The notes under the pieces are model-generated. The model did no database searches. It worked only from the letters and a program-made list of their open reading frames with translations, and was not told the origin of the DNA. A DNA stretch of 64,000 bases from Typha latifolia. Its lineage: Eukaryota > Streptophyta > Magnoliopsida > Poales > Typhaceae. The position numbers were made by a program, and so were the translations under genes. The DNA is taken from positions 3,162,001 through 3,226,000 of the forward strand of contig CM034111.1 in the NCBI GenBank assembly GCA_019914945.1, read 5' to 3'. Shown piece after piece: positions 39,043 through 51,094 of the stretch. Position 1 is the first letter of the stretch. Each line of letters begins with the position of its first letter.

Positions 39043-41408
39043 TAACACTGTCAAAGTATAAGATATGAGAAAAGGGAGCAACATAAAAAAGAAGGTAGGA
39101 TAAGCACAGCAATTCTTGTATGTGAATATTGAAGGAAGAGAAAAAGAAGCAAAGTCTGGCTAAAGAGCAATGTAATATTATATGTAGGATCCAATTTCAC
39201 ATTTTATTTTCTTCTGGCAGATTATGATGGAACTTTCTTTCCTAAGGTCATTTTAAGGTAAATTATTTTAGGCTCACTCTGTAATGGCAAACACAAACTC
39301 GTATGTTATACGTATCTTTTGGGGGAATACTTGTTAAATTTTTTTTTCTTATCATTTTCACCAAGATCTGTCGGGTTCTAACTTTCGCAATTTAGATCAT
39401 TCTCTGGTAGCTGATCCAGTTGAATTTGTTATTTATCAGGATAGTTTTTGGCTTTCCGTGTCTGCTGCTGCTTAGCTCTTATTTCAACAGTTCAATGATA
39501 GGATGGAATTATTCCAGTTACATTGATGCTGCTAGGTTTCAAACTCTGGAAATACACTTTTATCTTGTTCTTTTTCGGTTTTTTTTATCAGAAGTGGGGC
39601 ATTTGTATATAATATAAGCTCTATATGAAGCTATTCTTAACACAGTTTCCTCATCTTGTAAGCAATAACGTTGGTCCTGCGGCTGATAACTTGTCTGATG
39701 CGTTTTGACGGTAAGACTTACAGCGAAACTTCTATATTCTTTTCCTCGGGAATATCAGAAAACTGGACTCAAAAGATGTCAATTGCCTGTGATTTTTTTT
39801 AATGCTATGGCCACAATCACTCTATAAACATATATTTTAATGCGGTATTATCTTATTTATTAACAGTGATAGTTATGGCATTATTTTATTCGTTAATAGT
39901 GATGGTTATAAGATGAGGAGAGAAGCTATTAATTGACAACTTACGTCATATCATCGTGAAATCTTTGAGGGGGTAGCATGAAAGAAAGGGGGATATTGTC
40001 GTTACGGTTTATATCGTGCCATTTTAGATATTTCAATCATTCGATGTGGGCCCTATTATTAAGAAGGGTCGAAGTAAGGGAGTTTTGTTTATTTCAAGTC
40101 TGCTTCTAAATTTTTTCAAAACGTTTAATTTATTTTAAAACTTAATTACGGTATATTAGTTGCAGTTGCAGTTGCATTGCAAAGTGGCTTGAGAAGAAAT
40201 CATCAAATTGGCTCCATATAACTCTCCTCTATATTCCTTGTATTCAAGCGCGCAAATTGAACTGAGGCGAGCTGAGCTCAAAGTAAATATATGATAAAAA
40301 TTAAATTTCATTCACTTCTTTTTTTAAATTTAAATAAATAAATTTATGACAATAATATACTTTTTAAACTTCTTAATTTTACTATTAATTTATTATTAAT
40401 AATGTGTGGATTCTACCTAAATTTTAACTCAAATTTAATAAATATTTATATTTCCAACAACGATAACGATAATAAGGTGTTGGTAGAAAGGCGATGCCTA
40501 CAATTGTCCAAGAGGTGACACATATCCCTGAGATGGCTACTGTGCTGTATATCAAGCCGATATGAATCTTAGGTTAAGATCTTGGGAGATCTTATCCTAT
40601 CCTCTCTTCTATATCTCTTGTAGATGTCTCTTATAGTTCTTCTATCTTCGCTTGGACTAAGGGGAGATGCATATCCTATCCCTAAGACTTTTGAGCCGCT
40701 CATCCCTCGTTAAAACTCTCTTTTGCATCTCGGACTACAAACATCAAAAGTAGCGTGGTGCTAAATATAAAAAAATAAAAAGAATTTTTTATTTTTATTT
40801 TTTAAAATCACCACCTACATTGCATATTAATTATCTTCTCCCTGGGCAGCCGACATTTGTTCCTATTTATTGATCTCATAGACAAAAGGGAAACCCACCT
40901 GACCAAAGTATCAATTAATAAACAGTAGGACACATCGGTACTGAATCCGGTTCTTTTCCTGGTTGACCGTCAGTTATGGTCGGGTCCACTTAAACGCCTA
41001 ACCCCGTGTCGAAGGTCGCATCTCTTTTCTTTACTCGTGAAAAAACGCGAGGAGAAAGAAAACAAGACGAGGAACCGCTTCCCGTAAACGGCAAACAAAG
41101 TGGGGGAAAGAACCAAGGTTTCCTTATAATTTATTAGATCAGGGAAGGAACGAAGACGAAGATCGAATAGGGACTCCTCTCAGTAAATTCCTCAAACAGG
41201 AGATAGGTAAGCGATATCAGGTACCCATGAATCCTCTGCTTATTATTCCATTAGGGTTTGGTCCCAACGAATTCTTTGAAAAGTCGATTGATTCCTTTGG
41301 AATTTGGAGATTAGGGCTTCTTGTTAATCGTGGCGAATCGAATTTTTTTTCTCAGGAAAAGAGAAGTTGGAGATTCTCCTAGGTCACGAATTGGATCTTG
41401 AAGACAAT
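39043..41408. other. intergenic region and leader of the lipase gene
   Basis: 3' UTR of the CID7-like gene, then AT-rich DNA with no gene seen, then the lipase promoter and leader from about 41100. The leader has a clean GT-AG intron (donor after AGATAG at 41216, exon resumes at 41356). Confidence 0.5.
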
Positions 41409-44400
41409 ATGGCGACGGCGACGATGGCGACGGCCGCTGGTGCGGCGGCGCTGCTTTACTACACGCTGAATCGGAAGTTGCAGGCCGCGAGGTCTCAGGA
41501 TGGTGAGGAGTACGAAAATGGCGGTGGGGATGGGTCGAGAGATACGCGGTCGGGGAGGAGTCGTGTGTCGCAGAGGCTGGTGCGTGCCCCGGCGACGTGG
41601 TTGGAGACTATATCGACGTTGTCGGAGACGTTGAGGTTTACTTACTCGGAGACTTTGGGCAAATGGCCTATAGGGGATCTGGCATTTGGGATCAGTTTTC
41701 TCCTAAAGAGGCAGGTATTGGCAGTAGAAGATTTCTATTCGTTATGCATGTGAATTGTTTTATGATATTTGAACTTGTAGATTAAGGACCAGCATGATTT
41801 TTTATTGTTAGCGTAATACTTTTAAATATACTATGTGACTATGATGATATGAAGTTTGACTGTAAGAATAAACACATTAATATGTAGGACCTAATTTTTA
41901 GTTGCACATTTTAGAATTGATAACACATGGAGAATAGTACTTCTGTGAGCTGAAGCTTCATGGATGTAGGATCTTTTAATGGACAACATATTAATTTACC
42001 TGATTATTCCTTGTGAATCAAGTATTGCTTATACAGTTTCATGCATTGCACACATGTAACCGGCATTTTACACATAAATCCAGGAATTGCTTATGTAGTT
42101 CATGCATTGCACATGCAAGAATCTGATATCTTATAACAGCAGATTGGTGGAGGACATGGGTAATTAATAATTATTATTTTGTTCTTACTCTATCTATCCA
42201 CCATCTAGAGTAGTATATCCATTCAATACAATACATCCTCAATTCACACTGGTTATTCCATATATAACAACCAACATATTTTCTACTTGTACTTATGCAT
42301 GCCTACATGGCGGTAATTACAGTTTTACGTGAATAAGCTTATACATATACATAATTCAAATAAATGAATTGCAAATAGTGTTATTCTTGAATTCCCTATC
42401 ACTAAAAAAATGAGGCCTTAGCAATTTGAATTCTATGTGAAAGAAAATGTTGATTTTCTTTATCATAACAATCATACCATGTAGAGAATTCTCAAAAATA
42501 CTTTTTTACATTTTGTGCCTTTGCTCCAAAGGAGCAGAAGTATTTAATTCTTCTTAAGATCTGGTGCGAAAGCCAAGTGTGTTACTTATCAACTTTTTTG
42601 TTTATGTGTGTCTCTTACATACTACAAGCTTCATACTTGATATCCTTTTGAAATCCTAATGGATGCTTGATAATGAGGGTTCCAAATTATGGTCTTAACT
42701 CTTAACTTCCTTGTTCTTCTAACCTTGCAGGGAAACTTACATGTAGCCAGTATATATGCTGGCAAGGATAGCATACAGCTTAAAGGAGACCCAATAGTTG
42801 CAGAACTAAAGAATCTTTTGAATTTGTTGACTCTATGTTGGCATTTTTCGAAAAAGCCGTTCCCTTTATTTTTGGAAGCAACTGGCTACTCCAAAGAAGA
42901 TGTTCTTATTCAGGAACCTAAAGCAGGAGTGAGTAATAAGCTGTCCTGATTGTCAAAGTTTAAACATACTTTCTTAAGAGTTTCTGGATTTTTTTTTCTT
43001 AAATTTGGCCAGTAACTTTTCTTCACATCATATTGACATCTTGGTTTTTCTAAAATTCTGCAGATCTTAAAGCCAGCTTTTACCATTCTAATTGACCAAA
43101 GCACAAGAAGTATCTTGCTATTAATTAGGGGAACTCATAGCATCAGAGATACCTTGACGGCTGCAACTGGTGCAGTAGTACCATTTCACCATACTGTTAT
43201 ATCTGAGGGTGGTGTTAGTGATTTAGTTCTAGGCTATGCACACTATGGTATGGTTGCAGCTGCTCGGTGGATTGCAAAGCTTGCAACTCCTTGTCTTACA
43301 AGAGCATTACATGAATATCCCGATTACAAGATAAAAGTGAGTCATAATGTCATACTTTATAATTTTGTCATAATTGCAATGGTTCTCTATTTTTCACTTC
43401 ATCTTTCCTGTGGTTTAAAAAGACACCTTGCAGTTTGGTATTTCAGCACATGAGTCATCAATCAGGTTATTGGTGTTGTAGTTACATGGCAATGCGTTTT
43501 TAATTTTGGTGTATTTCATGCACCAACCATGTGAAGTGGCATTTCTGCTATCTATTAATCATTAGCTACTTCTGCTGTCACTTTCATGCAGTATTTTGTT
43601 GCTTGAATTTCACTTAAGAACTAATAGACTCAGAGACATTGATATATTAATGCTCAATATTTTGGAGTTTAAAACAACTGTTGATTTTCTCTTATCAAAA
43701 TTTTGCTGTTTAGATTGTGGGACACTCACTTGGTGGAGGCACAGCAGCCCTTTTAACTTATATTTTGCGGGAGCAGCAGGAGTTTGCCACCACTAGTTGT
43801 GTAACATTTGCTCCAGGTTTGTTACTTTTTATATTCTTTTTGGTCAGCATGCTTTATATGAGTATTCTCTAGAACTCCATGATAATTATCAAATTATGTC
43901 ATTCTTGTCCTGGCAGAATGAGATAGTCAAAACTCTAATATATGTGGCTACAAGATTCAGGTTATTAGTCATATTTCTTGAGCTCACACTGTAATGGTGG
44001 ATACATCTAAGTTCACTTTATTCAACATTGAACAGTTTTTGGCAGGATATTGACACCTTAGCTCTGGAATAGACAATATTATGTTGCCTGAAAGATAATG
44101 GTAATTCCATTATGGCAGATTGTATGGATTTTCATCTTCACATGAATTATTTCATTATATTCTACTTCCTGTTGAATTGGAATAATTGTATGAGAAAATT
44201 CCTTGTTGTTTATCCCATAATATTGAAAAAGATGTCACTTTTATTGGCTTTGAAATATAATTCAGCATCTAACATCGGGATTGGCCGAAACGGGCTCTCC
44301 CTCTCTCTTATCTCTAATTTTTTTCATTTCTTCTCTCTCCATTGCCCCATCTCTTTCATTTCTATTTACTCTCTCTCTAGCCTCCCTCTCTTTTCTTCCT

Positions 44401-44418
44401 TTCTTTCCTCCGATCTCT

Positions 44419-44480
<62 letters not shown>

Positions 44481-47400
44481 TCCATGTTACTGCAGCAGAA
44501 GAGATGAGAAGAGAGTGGAGAGTGAGAGAGAGGGAGGAAGAGAGAAAGAGAAGGGAGAGAGAAGAAATGAAAAAAAAAATCAGAAAAATAAAATTTGCCT
44601 TCTGGTAATAAAAGAGGAATAAAAAAGCAAGGGAAAAATAGATTTTTTTTTGCCTTGGCAGTAATAGAGAGGGAAGAAAGGTGAGAGACGGTAAGTTAAT
44701 GCATTTTTTAGTTTTTAGGCTTTATATATGAGAATTATGACTTTCTTATCATTTTTCTAAAATTTTAGAAAATTTATGCATTTTAAAATAATTTTTTGAA
44801 TTTTACGTAATTAAAAAATAGTCTGATTCAATATGGTGGTCGATACAGCCGATACGTATTATTTTTAAGGATGGCTAATCTCGATCTAGATACCGAATTT
44901 TGAAACCTTGCTAATATTTATGAGTTTAAGGAAAAGCAAGGGTTTAAATTTTCTATTATCGCATTTGTATCTTATTCTAGTAATATTATTATGGTTTATG
45001 CATATTTATCATTCATGATAATTCTATACATGTTTACTGAATTGTTGATCATAATAAAAGTGCATGAACCGATGGTTTTGCAACCTTGTACCCTCATATC
45101 TTTTCCCTTCTGTACAAAGGCTTGTAGTTTTTGAAATTTGAAAGAGTAAGGCATTCCTAGGAAATAATAGGAAATCTAAGCAATGCCAACCAACAAAGCT
45201 CCATTGTGAATTGTATTTACTTTCAATTTTAACAAGTTATGAAACTAATATATTCTATTAGGACCAACCAGTTCTGCCAGTTTAGGAGAAAAAGAATCTA
45301 GAGAGATTACAGAATTTTCATTAACATTAGTACTGTATGGTAGTCTGGCAGTAGTCCACTATCTGAATTTTACATTTCATAGGATAATGTTTATTGATGA
45401 TCCTTATTGCACTTTCAGCTGCTTGTATGACATGGGAGTTGGCAGAATCAGGCATGCAGTTTATTACTTCAGTTATTAATGGAGCTGATTTGGTGCCTAC
45501 ATTTTCAGCTGCTTCCGTAGATGATCTGCGTTCTGAGGTTGTACTTGAATCATATGTTTGTCTTTTACATTTCATAGGAAGTTGTTCTTTTCTGTGAGAC
45601 ATTGGGTCTGAAATCTTTCATTGACAAGTCTTTGATCTCATCTTAATTTTACTTGTGAAATAAGTAGTAAGCAATGCTTAGTGTTTTTTGAATCAAGTGT
45701 TGCAGATTGTTATGCTAGTTTTATCATATGAATTACCTGTAATTCTATATTCCTTGCAGATTTTATTGTGCTTGAATATCTTTTTATTGCTTGGTACAAC
45801 TTTTAAGAGGTTGTGACATAATATCCTATCCTGTCCTAGAAGACTTCTGATGATGCTTATCTAGCACCTTGTAATTTGTCATGCTCAAGATCATAATTAT
45901 AAATAAGTTGTTTGTCATAGATTGAAATTATTTTGTTGTGTCCATGTATTGAGTACTTGCCACATATGAGCAACAATCTTTTGTGCATGCATTTCTTGGT
46001 TGGTCGAAGAACTTCAAGCTTGACACCTCTGGTAGAAGTTTTAACCTACTATATCTGTTGTTTCGGATAGACAAGCTAATATAAGTTACAAACTCATGTT
46101 ATTAGTAGAAACCTGAGTAATTGTTACTAGGATTGGATCTTAAACATGTAAATGGTTCTATTATCTTATATAATAATGCCATTAGGGAAGGCGAGTCTTT
46201 CAGTTATGTGCATGATATGATTGTTAATTGTAAGAAAGTGAAAACATACTAGTGTAAGAATAAGGAAGCGAGGTAAATAAAATATTCTAATAACATCTGG
46301 CTGTGTCATAGCTAGAGTTCCATACGTTAATGATCATATCAAGGGACCATAGCTAAAGTCCCATACTATAATGGTTACATCAAGGGACCAATTACTAGAG
46401 GCACTTTGAGTTAAGATAAAAATTATTCTATACATTATGATGACTAGTGTGAGAATCTGCATAAAAAATCTCAGTTTTTTTCACATACTAATTAATCTTT
46501 GCGGCACATGGTTAAATAAAACTTGATGTTAGTGAACAATTCCTGGAAGTCCATGGCTTCTAGTTGTGCAAGTATATTAAGCATAAGAAACTAAAATTAT
46601 TTGCTCGTGCTGCTAGTTTGTATTGTTCTTACAGAATTCAGCTAGATTCATAATTGACTGAATCGGATCCTTCCTACATGTAGAATGGAGTCTAGCCAAA
46701 CATGATTTCAATAGAGAAGTAAGGGTGGATGGGCTCAGATTCCTGATTGATTAAATGTTAGTGGAAGTATCCTAGTTGAAGAAGGATTAGGGGAATGTTG
46801 AGATGTGGCCTCAAATACCATATAGATGCCAGGGACTAGAGTAGGTTATAATGCCGAAGTGCTATCGACACAATGGATCTAGTTCTTTCTGAAAAGATTT
46901 GTCATATATTTTGCATGCGGATAAGCATGACAATCTTTGATGAAGTGATTTAATGGTACTCTCCCGGATTAGTCATGGTAATGGTGGTTGGTGATGGCAG
47001 ATAATGGTTTAGCCAAGTGTAAGACATTCATCCATTTATGAGAGGCACTTCTGATTCCAAGTTGAGTTGGAGGTGCAATCAAGGGCAAACTATAGGATGA
47101 TGGCAATGTACTATCATAAAAGTCGGTGTTTTGAAAGGCGCTAGGCGGCCACCTTGATGGGGTGGAGCACCGGTCGCCTCTCATAGTGGCAATGTGGCGG
47201 TGTAATGGCGTTTGAGCTGACTTGGCGTCCTTGGCAGGTTGAGTAGCTCGCTTTGATAAAATAAATAGGTCTAATCAGGCTAGCGGGTCAAGCTAGGTAG
47301 GTCGGGTGTGGGTAATATGTTTGATAACTAACCTTTAAAAAAATTCTCAATCCTCCATTTGTTCCTCTTCCCATGATTTAAGCTCTAACCCAAGCTCCTC

Positions 47401-50218
47401 TCTTGATCGACGGCAAGTGGCGGCGAAGCAGCAATTGCATGAAGAAGATGGGCACGATTTTCTCTCACAATCTCACTCGCTCTCTTTTCACATCCCAACC
47501 GGTGGCCACCGGCCTTTGACTTTCTCTCTCTCTCATTATTTCACTCAATCTTCTCTCTCTTCATACTCCCACCAGTGAGGTTGAGAGAAGTGAAGTGGAA
47601 AATGGAAAATGAAGAAGAGGGGAAGGATACGAAAGCTCTCTTAGGTGGTTTTTCGTCAAGAGGAACCGAGGAAGAGTTGGACATGTAAGTTAAAAGAAAA
47701 ATAGAGATGAGAGAGGGTGTTAGACTATCATTGGACTGAGTGGGTATGTCTCACTAGTGCAAGTATTATTTATTATTTTCTATATACTACATTACTATAT
47801 ATTAAAAATTTATATATTATATTGGTAATTTTTATATACTATATTAGTATACTATTGGTGTAGTCCACTGTTAAAATATTTATATATACTATATTAATAA
47901 TTAGTATATATTCTATATTATATATGATTAATTTTTATTTTTATAAACTAAAAATACTAGATTGCCTTGTCACCCACCTTGTTGCCCGCCTTACGCCTTG
48001 GCGGCTAAGTGGTGGGTGGCCCGCCACCCGCAGCTGTCTTTCAAAATATTGATAAAAGTTGAAATAGATTGAAAGAAAGTTTTTATTTTGAAGAATATAA
48101 TGTGCCAGTAGAATTTTATCATATTCATGATTTGTTAAACATGAGGAAGACAATGTAAATATACATAACCTCAAGTTTATCATGATCCTATGGAAAAATT
48201 GCTGCTCGTCTATTTATTTTTCATGATCCTATGAAAAATTGCTTCTTGTATATTTATTTTGAGCTGACAAAATGTTTGCATAATTTCATGGCAATATCTA
48301 TTTGTTTCTGCATCATGTTCATCAATGTTTTCCATATATCTGCAATTAAAAGTGGGTCAATTTGTGTCCATGCACATTTTGAGCTAATTTGAGACTGAAG
48401 TTGATTCTCTTTGAGAGTAGTAGAAGAGGATTAGTCTCTCAACAAAGTAGTATAACAAATTTCTTTAGTCTTGATTTATCAAATGATTAGCCAGTCGAGA
48501 TTCATTGCCTGCTATTATGTTATGTACAGAAACATGGACATGGTCTTCTTGACTCAAATTAGCATGGTGTAGTGATGCCAGCTTTTATATGTATCCTTTT
48601 TCTTTTTGACAACTTATGCACAAATTTGTTGTTATTTTGGAAAAACTATGAGTAGCAAGTTCTCAATGCTTCTTATGGGCTGAAACTATAATAGGATAAT
48701 CATATTTAATTGGGGAGCTGCTAATAACCAATCAGGATTATTTGGTACAATGACATTTTGTGTCTTAATAATATATGTTAAGTTTGCAAATATTTTAGAG
48801 GATATTGATTAGACTCCTTTGAAGATCTTCTCACATAAACTTGATTTTTATCTTTCACTTGTATTCATTATTTCAATCAGTTGTGGATTTACACAATTTA
48901 AAACTTTTATTTTCACATTGAACAGGTGACAGCATCAGCCTGGCTAAATGATTTGCGAAATCAAATTGAGCACACAAGAATTTTAAGTACAGTTTATCGT
49001 TCTGCATCTGCCTTGGGTTCTCGACTTCCATCTATTGCCAATGCTAAAGCAAGAGTAGCTGGAGCTGGTGCAATCCTTCGTCCAGTCTCTACTGGAACAC
49101 AGGTGTGCTCCATATACTTTGACCTATATATGTGTTTTCCTGCCGATATGTACAGTCATTTTGACATTTATGATGGATGAAAATCACTAGCTAAAAGATT
49201 TAGAAACAATATTGGTTATAGGTAAATGAAGTACCCGTGGCCATTTTTAACAAATTCTCAGGTTTGTTTATATTAGGACTTGGGGCATGGGAATACTCAA
49301 ATAGTAGTCAAATTTGTGTTACCTTCTATAGTGGGGTGATATTATGAGCAAATTAGTTTTTCCCCTTCCATTACTGAGATTGATATCTTGTTTTTTTTTT
49401 CTCCTTAGGTTGTGATGAAAAGTGCGCGGAATGTGGCTCAAGCTGCATGGGCTAGGCCACCACTTAGGCTGTCATCATGGTCATGTATCGGGCCCCGCCA
49501 ACGTAATAAGCCTTCTGTGTTGAGCATGACATTAGAAGAAGACAATAGAGAAGCATCTACCTCCACAACTGATACCGCTGACCCTCTTCTGACAATAAAT
49601 GAAAATAGCATCATTGAAACCACCGATATCATTACTTCAGAAGGTGTAGGTTGGACTGCAGAGTGCTCTCGTTGTATAGAAGCATCTCATGCTGCTGAGA
49701 TGGAGGATGATGAGGGTGGTAGTGATGGTGAGGATCTCATAGGTCATGGTAGAAGTGAGGACAGCATGACTGAGGTAGAGCTGTGGCAGCAACTTGAGAA
49801 TGAATTATCCAGGCCAAGGGAAAGTGAAGATGCTGACACAGTGAAAGAAATAATTAAGGAGGAGAATGCTGCTATTGAGAAGGCTGAGAGCACATCAGCA
49901 GAAGTGATTACTGAAAATAAGGAAATGCATAGATTCTATCCCCCAGGAAAAGTCATGCACATTGTAACATTCCTCCCAGAGGAGATGAGAAATCAAGAAG
50001 ATGCAATACCAGAACAGGATGATATGAAACAATCAGATCAAAAGATCGGAATCTTTTTGACACCAAGATCATTATATGGCAAGTTGAGGCTTTCTCAAAT
50101 GATGATCAACGATCATTACATGCCAATTTACAGAAGAAATATTGAGCAGTTAATTAACGAGCTAGAGAAGAACATTTCTATGGACGGATGCCCCAGTGGC
50201 GAATCTCTTCATAGTTAA
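41409..50218 (+). CDS. class 3 lipase, sn-1 diacylglycerol-lipase-like
   Basis: Alpha/beta hydrolase expected to cleave acyl chains from mono- or diacylglycerol; plant members are often annotated as calmodulin-binding heat-shock proteins (At3g14075 class). Exons: 41409-41714, 42731-42928, 43064-43336, 43714-43816, 45419-45537, 48926-49102, 49409-50218 (1986 nt, 661 aa). The N-terminus MATATMATAAGAAALLYYTL is the typical lipase-3 N-terminal hydrophobic segment. The fold starts at FTILIDQSTRSILLLIRGT. Nucleophile Ser264 lies in GHSLGGG, Asp317 in NGADLVP, and His576 in PPGKVMHIV completes the likely triad. Between Asp and His lies an acidic Ser/Glu-rich stretch (about 430-560), probably disordered. 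Intron 4 holds a CT/GA element and intron 5 (3.4 kb) a hAT-type insertion. It converges with the RecQ gene, with stop codons 877 bp apart. Confidence 0.94.
44262..44915 (+). repeat. CT/GA-rich insertion (copy C), lipase intron 4
   Basis: Begins near GGGATTGGCCGAAACGGGCT and has a (CT)n run of about 70 bp (44408-44476). It continues with TTACTGCAGCAG, a GA-rich stretch, TTTTTAGGCTTTATATATGA and GCCGATACGTAT, and ends near GATACCGAATTTTGAAACC. These landmarks match copy A in ALDH7 intron 10 in order and orientation. Only the length of the microsatellite and some AT spacer differ greatly. Confidence 0.7.
47124..48051. mobile_element. non-autonomous hAT-type element, 928 bp, lipase intron 5
   Basis: An 8-bp direct repeat ATAAAAGT flanks it at 47116-47123 and 48052-48059. 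The ends are CGGTGTTTTGAAAGGCGC and, reverse-complemented, CAATATTTTGAAAGACAGC, imperfect inverted repeats sharing TTTTGAAAG. Both ends carry GGCGG/CCGCC-rich sub-terminal sequence (AGGCGGCCACC; GGTGGCGGGCC reversed). The interior has no transposase. It is intronic and does not touch the splice sites of exons 5 or 6. Confidence 0.82.
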
Positions 50219-51094
50219 TTATTTGTTTTAGTTGCCTAAGATTGACTCTGGCAATAGCTAAATCTATTGCAAGTTAATGGGATACAAGCAGTAGGTCCAA
50301 GTATTTGTACATCGTTGATGTATCCATGTCAGATCGGTGGCAGCTTTGATCCACTTCTTTCTTTAGGGTAAACTGTAAAATCTCAGTTCACACAGGGAAT
50401 ATTCAATTGATAATGAAGCAGGAATTGATTTTTCACTGCTTCCTACGGAGAACTGCATGCTGATACTGGAGTTAATTGCAAATACTCTTAGGTTATATAC
50501 TGTTGTATTTGTACATTTCTGAATAACAGTGAATCTATTTAAAACTCAAGCTGGAGCAAGGGCCTTCAACCTGATCTCTGCTACAGCATGATTCTCTGCT
50601 GTTGCAGGAAAAACATTTTAGGGAAATTTTCACAAGCCTGCATTTTCATCATTATTCATTAACACATTCTGATGATTTTGTATTTTTTTTTAAAGAAATA
50701 ATGGGCAAAGCCCAGCCACGAATTAAAGAGGGAGAATACGCAGAGTTAAAGGCCACAAAAGGAAGAGGAAAAGGAAATGCTACAAGTGGATAGATAGTAT
50801 ATCATGCAAAATTCCCAAATCTTAATTGCTTCCTGTATCAACAGATTCGCTGCGCACATATCTACTTCGATTGTATCCACGAAACTGGCAAGCAAATCTA
50901 TCAACAGATAGAAGCTTAATTCTCCATTGCCCAACAGGAGAAGCTAATTGTGCTCAGGTCAAAAATCAAAGAGAAGGTGCAAACCTTAAAACAAAAGAAA
51001 AAGGAGAAAAAGAAAAGCTAAGTATATGGTGGTATTAAAAATCAGTAAAATTGTCAGCAAAGCTGTCCTAAATAAAAGCATGGCCAAAAGCTCA
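50219..51094. other. shared 3' region of the convergent lipase and RecQ genes
   Basis: No gene seen. It must contain both 3' UTRs. The GA-rich 50750-51020 segment gives spurious Lys/Glu-rich open frames. Confidence 0.5.

Noticed and set aside
44112..44622. Ser/Leu-rich open frames in lipase intron 4
   Set aside because: Translation of a (CT)n microsatellite within a repeat element.
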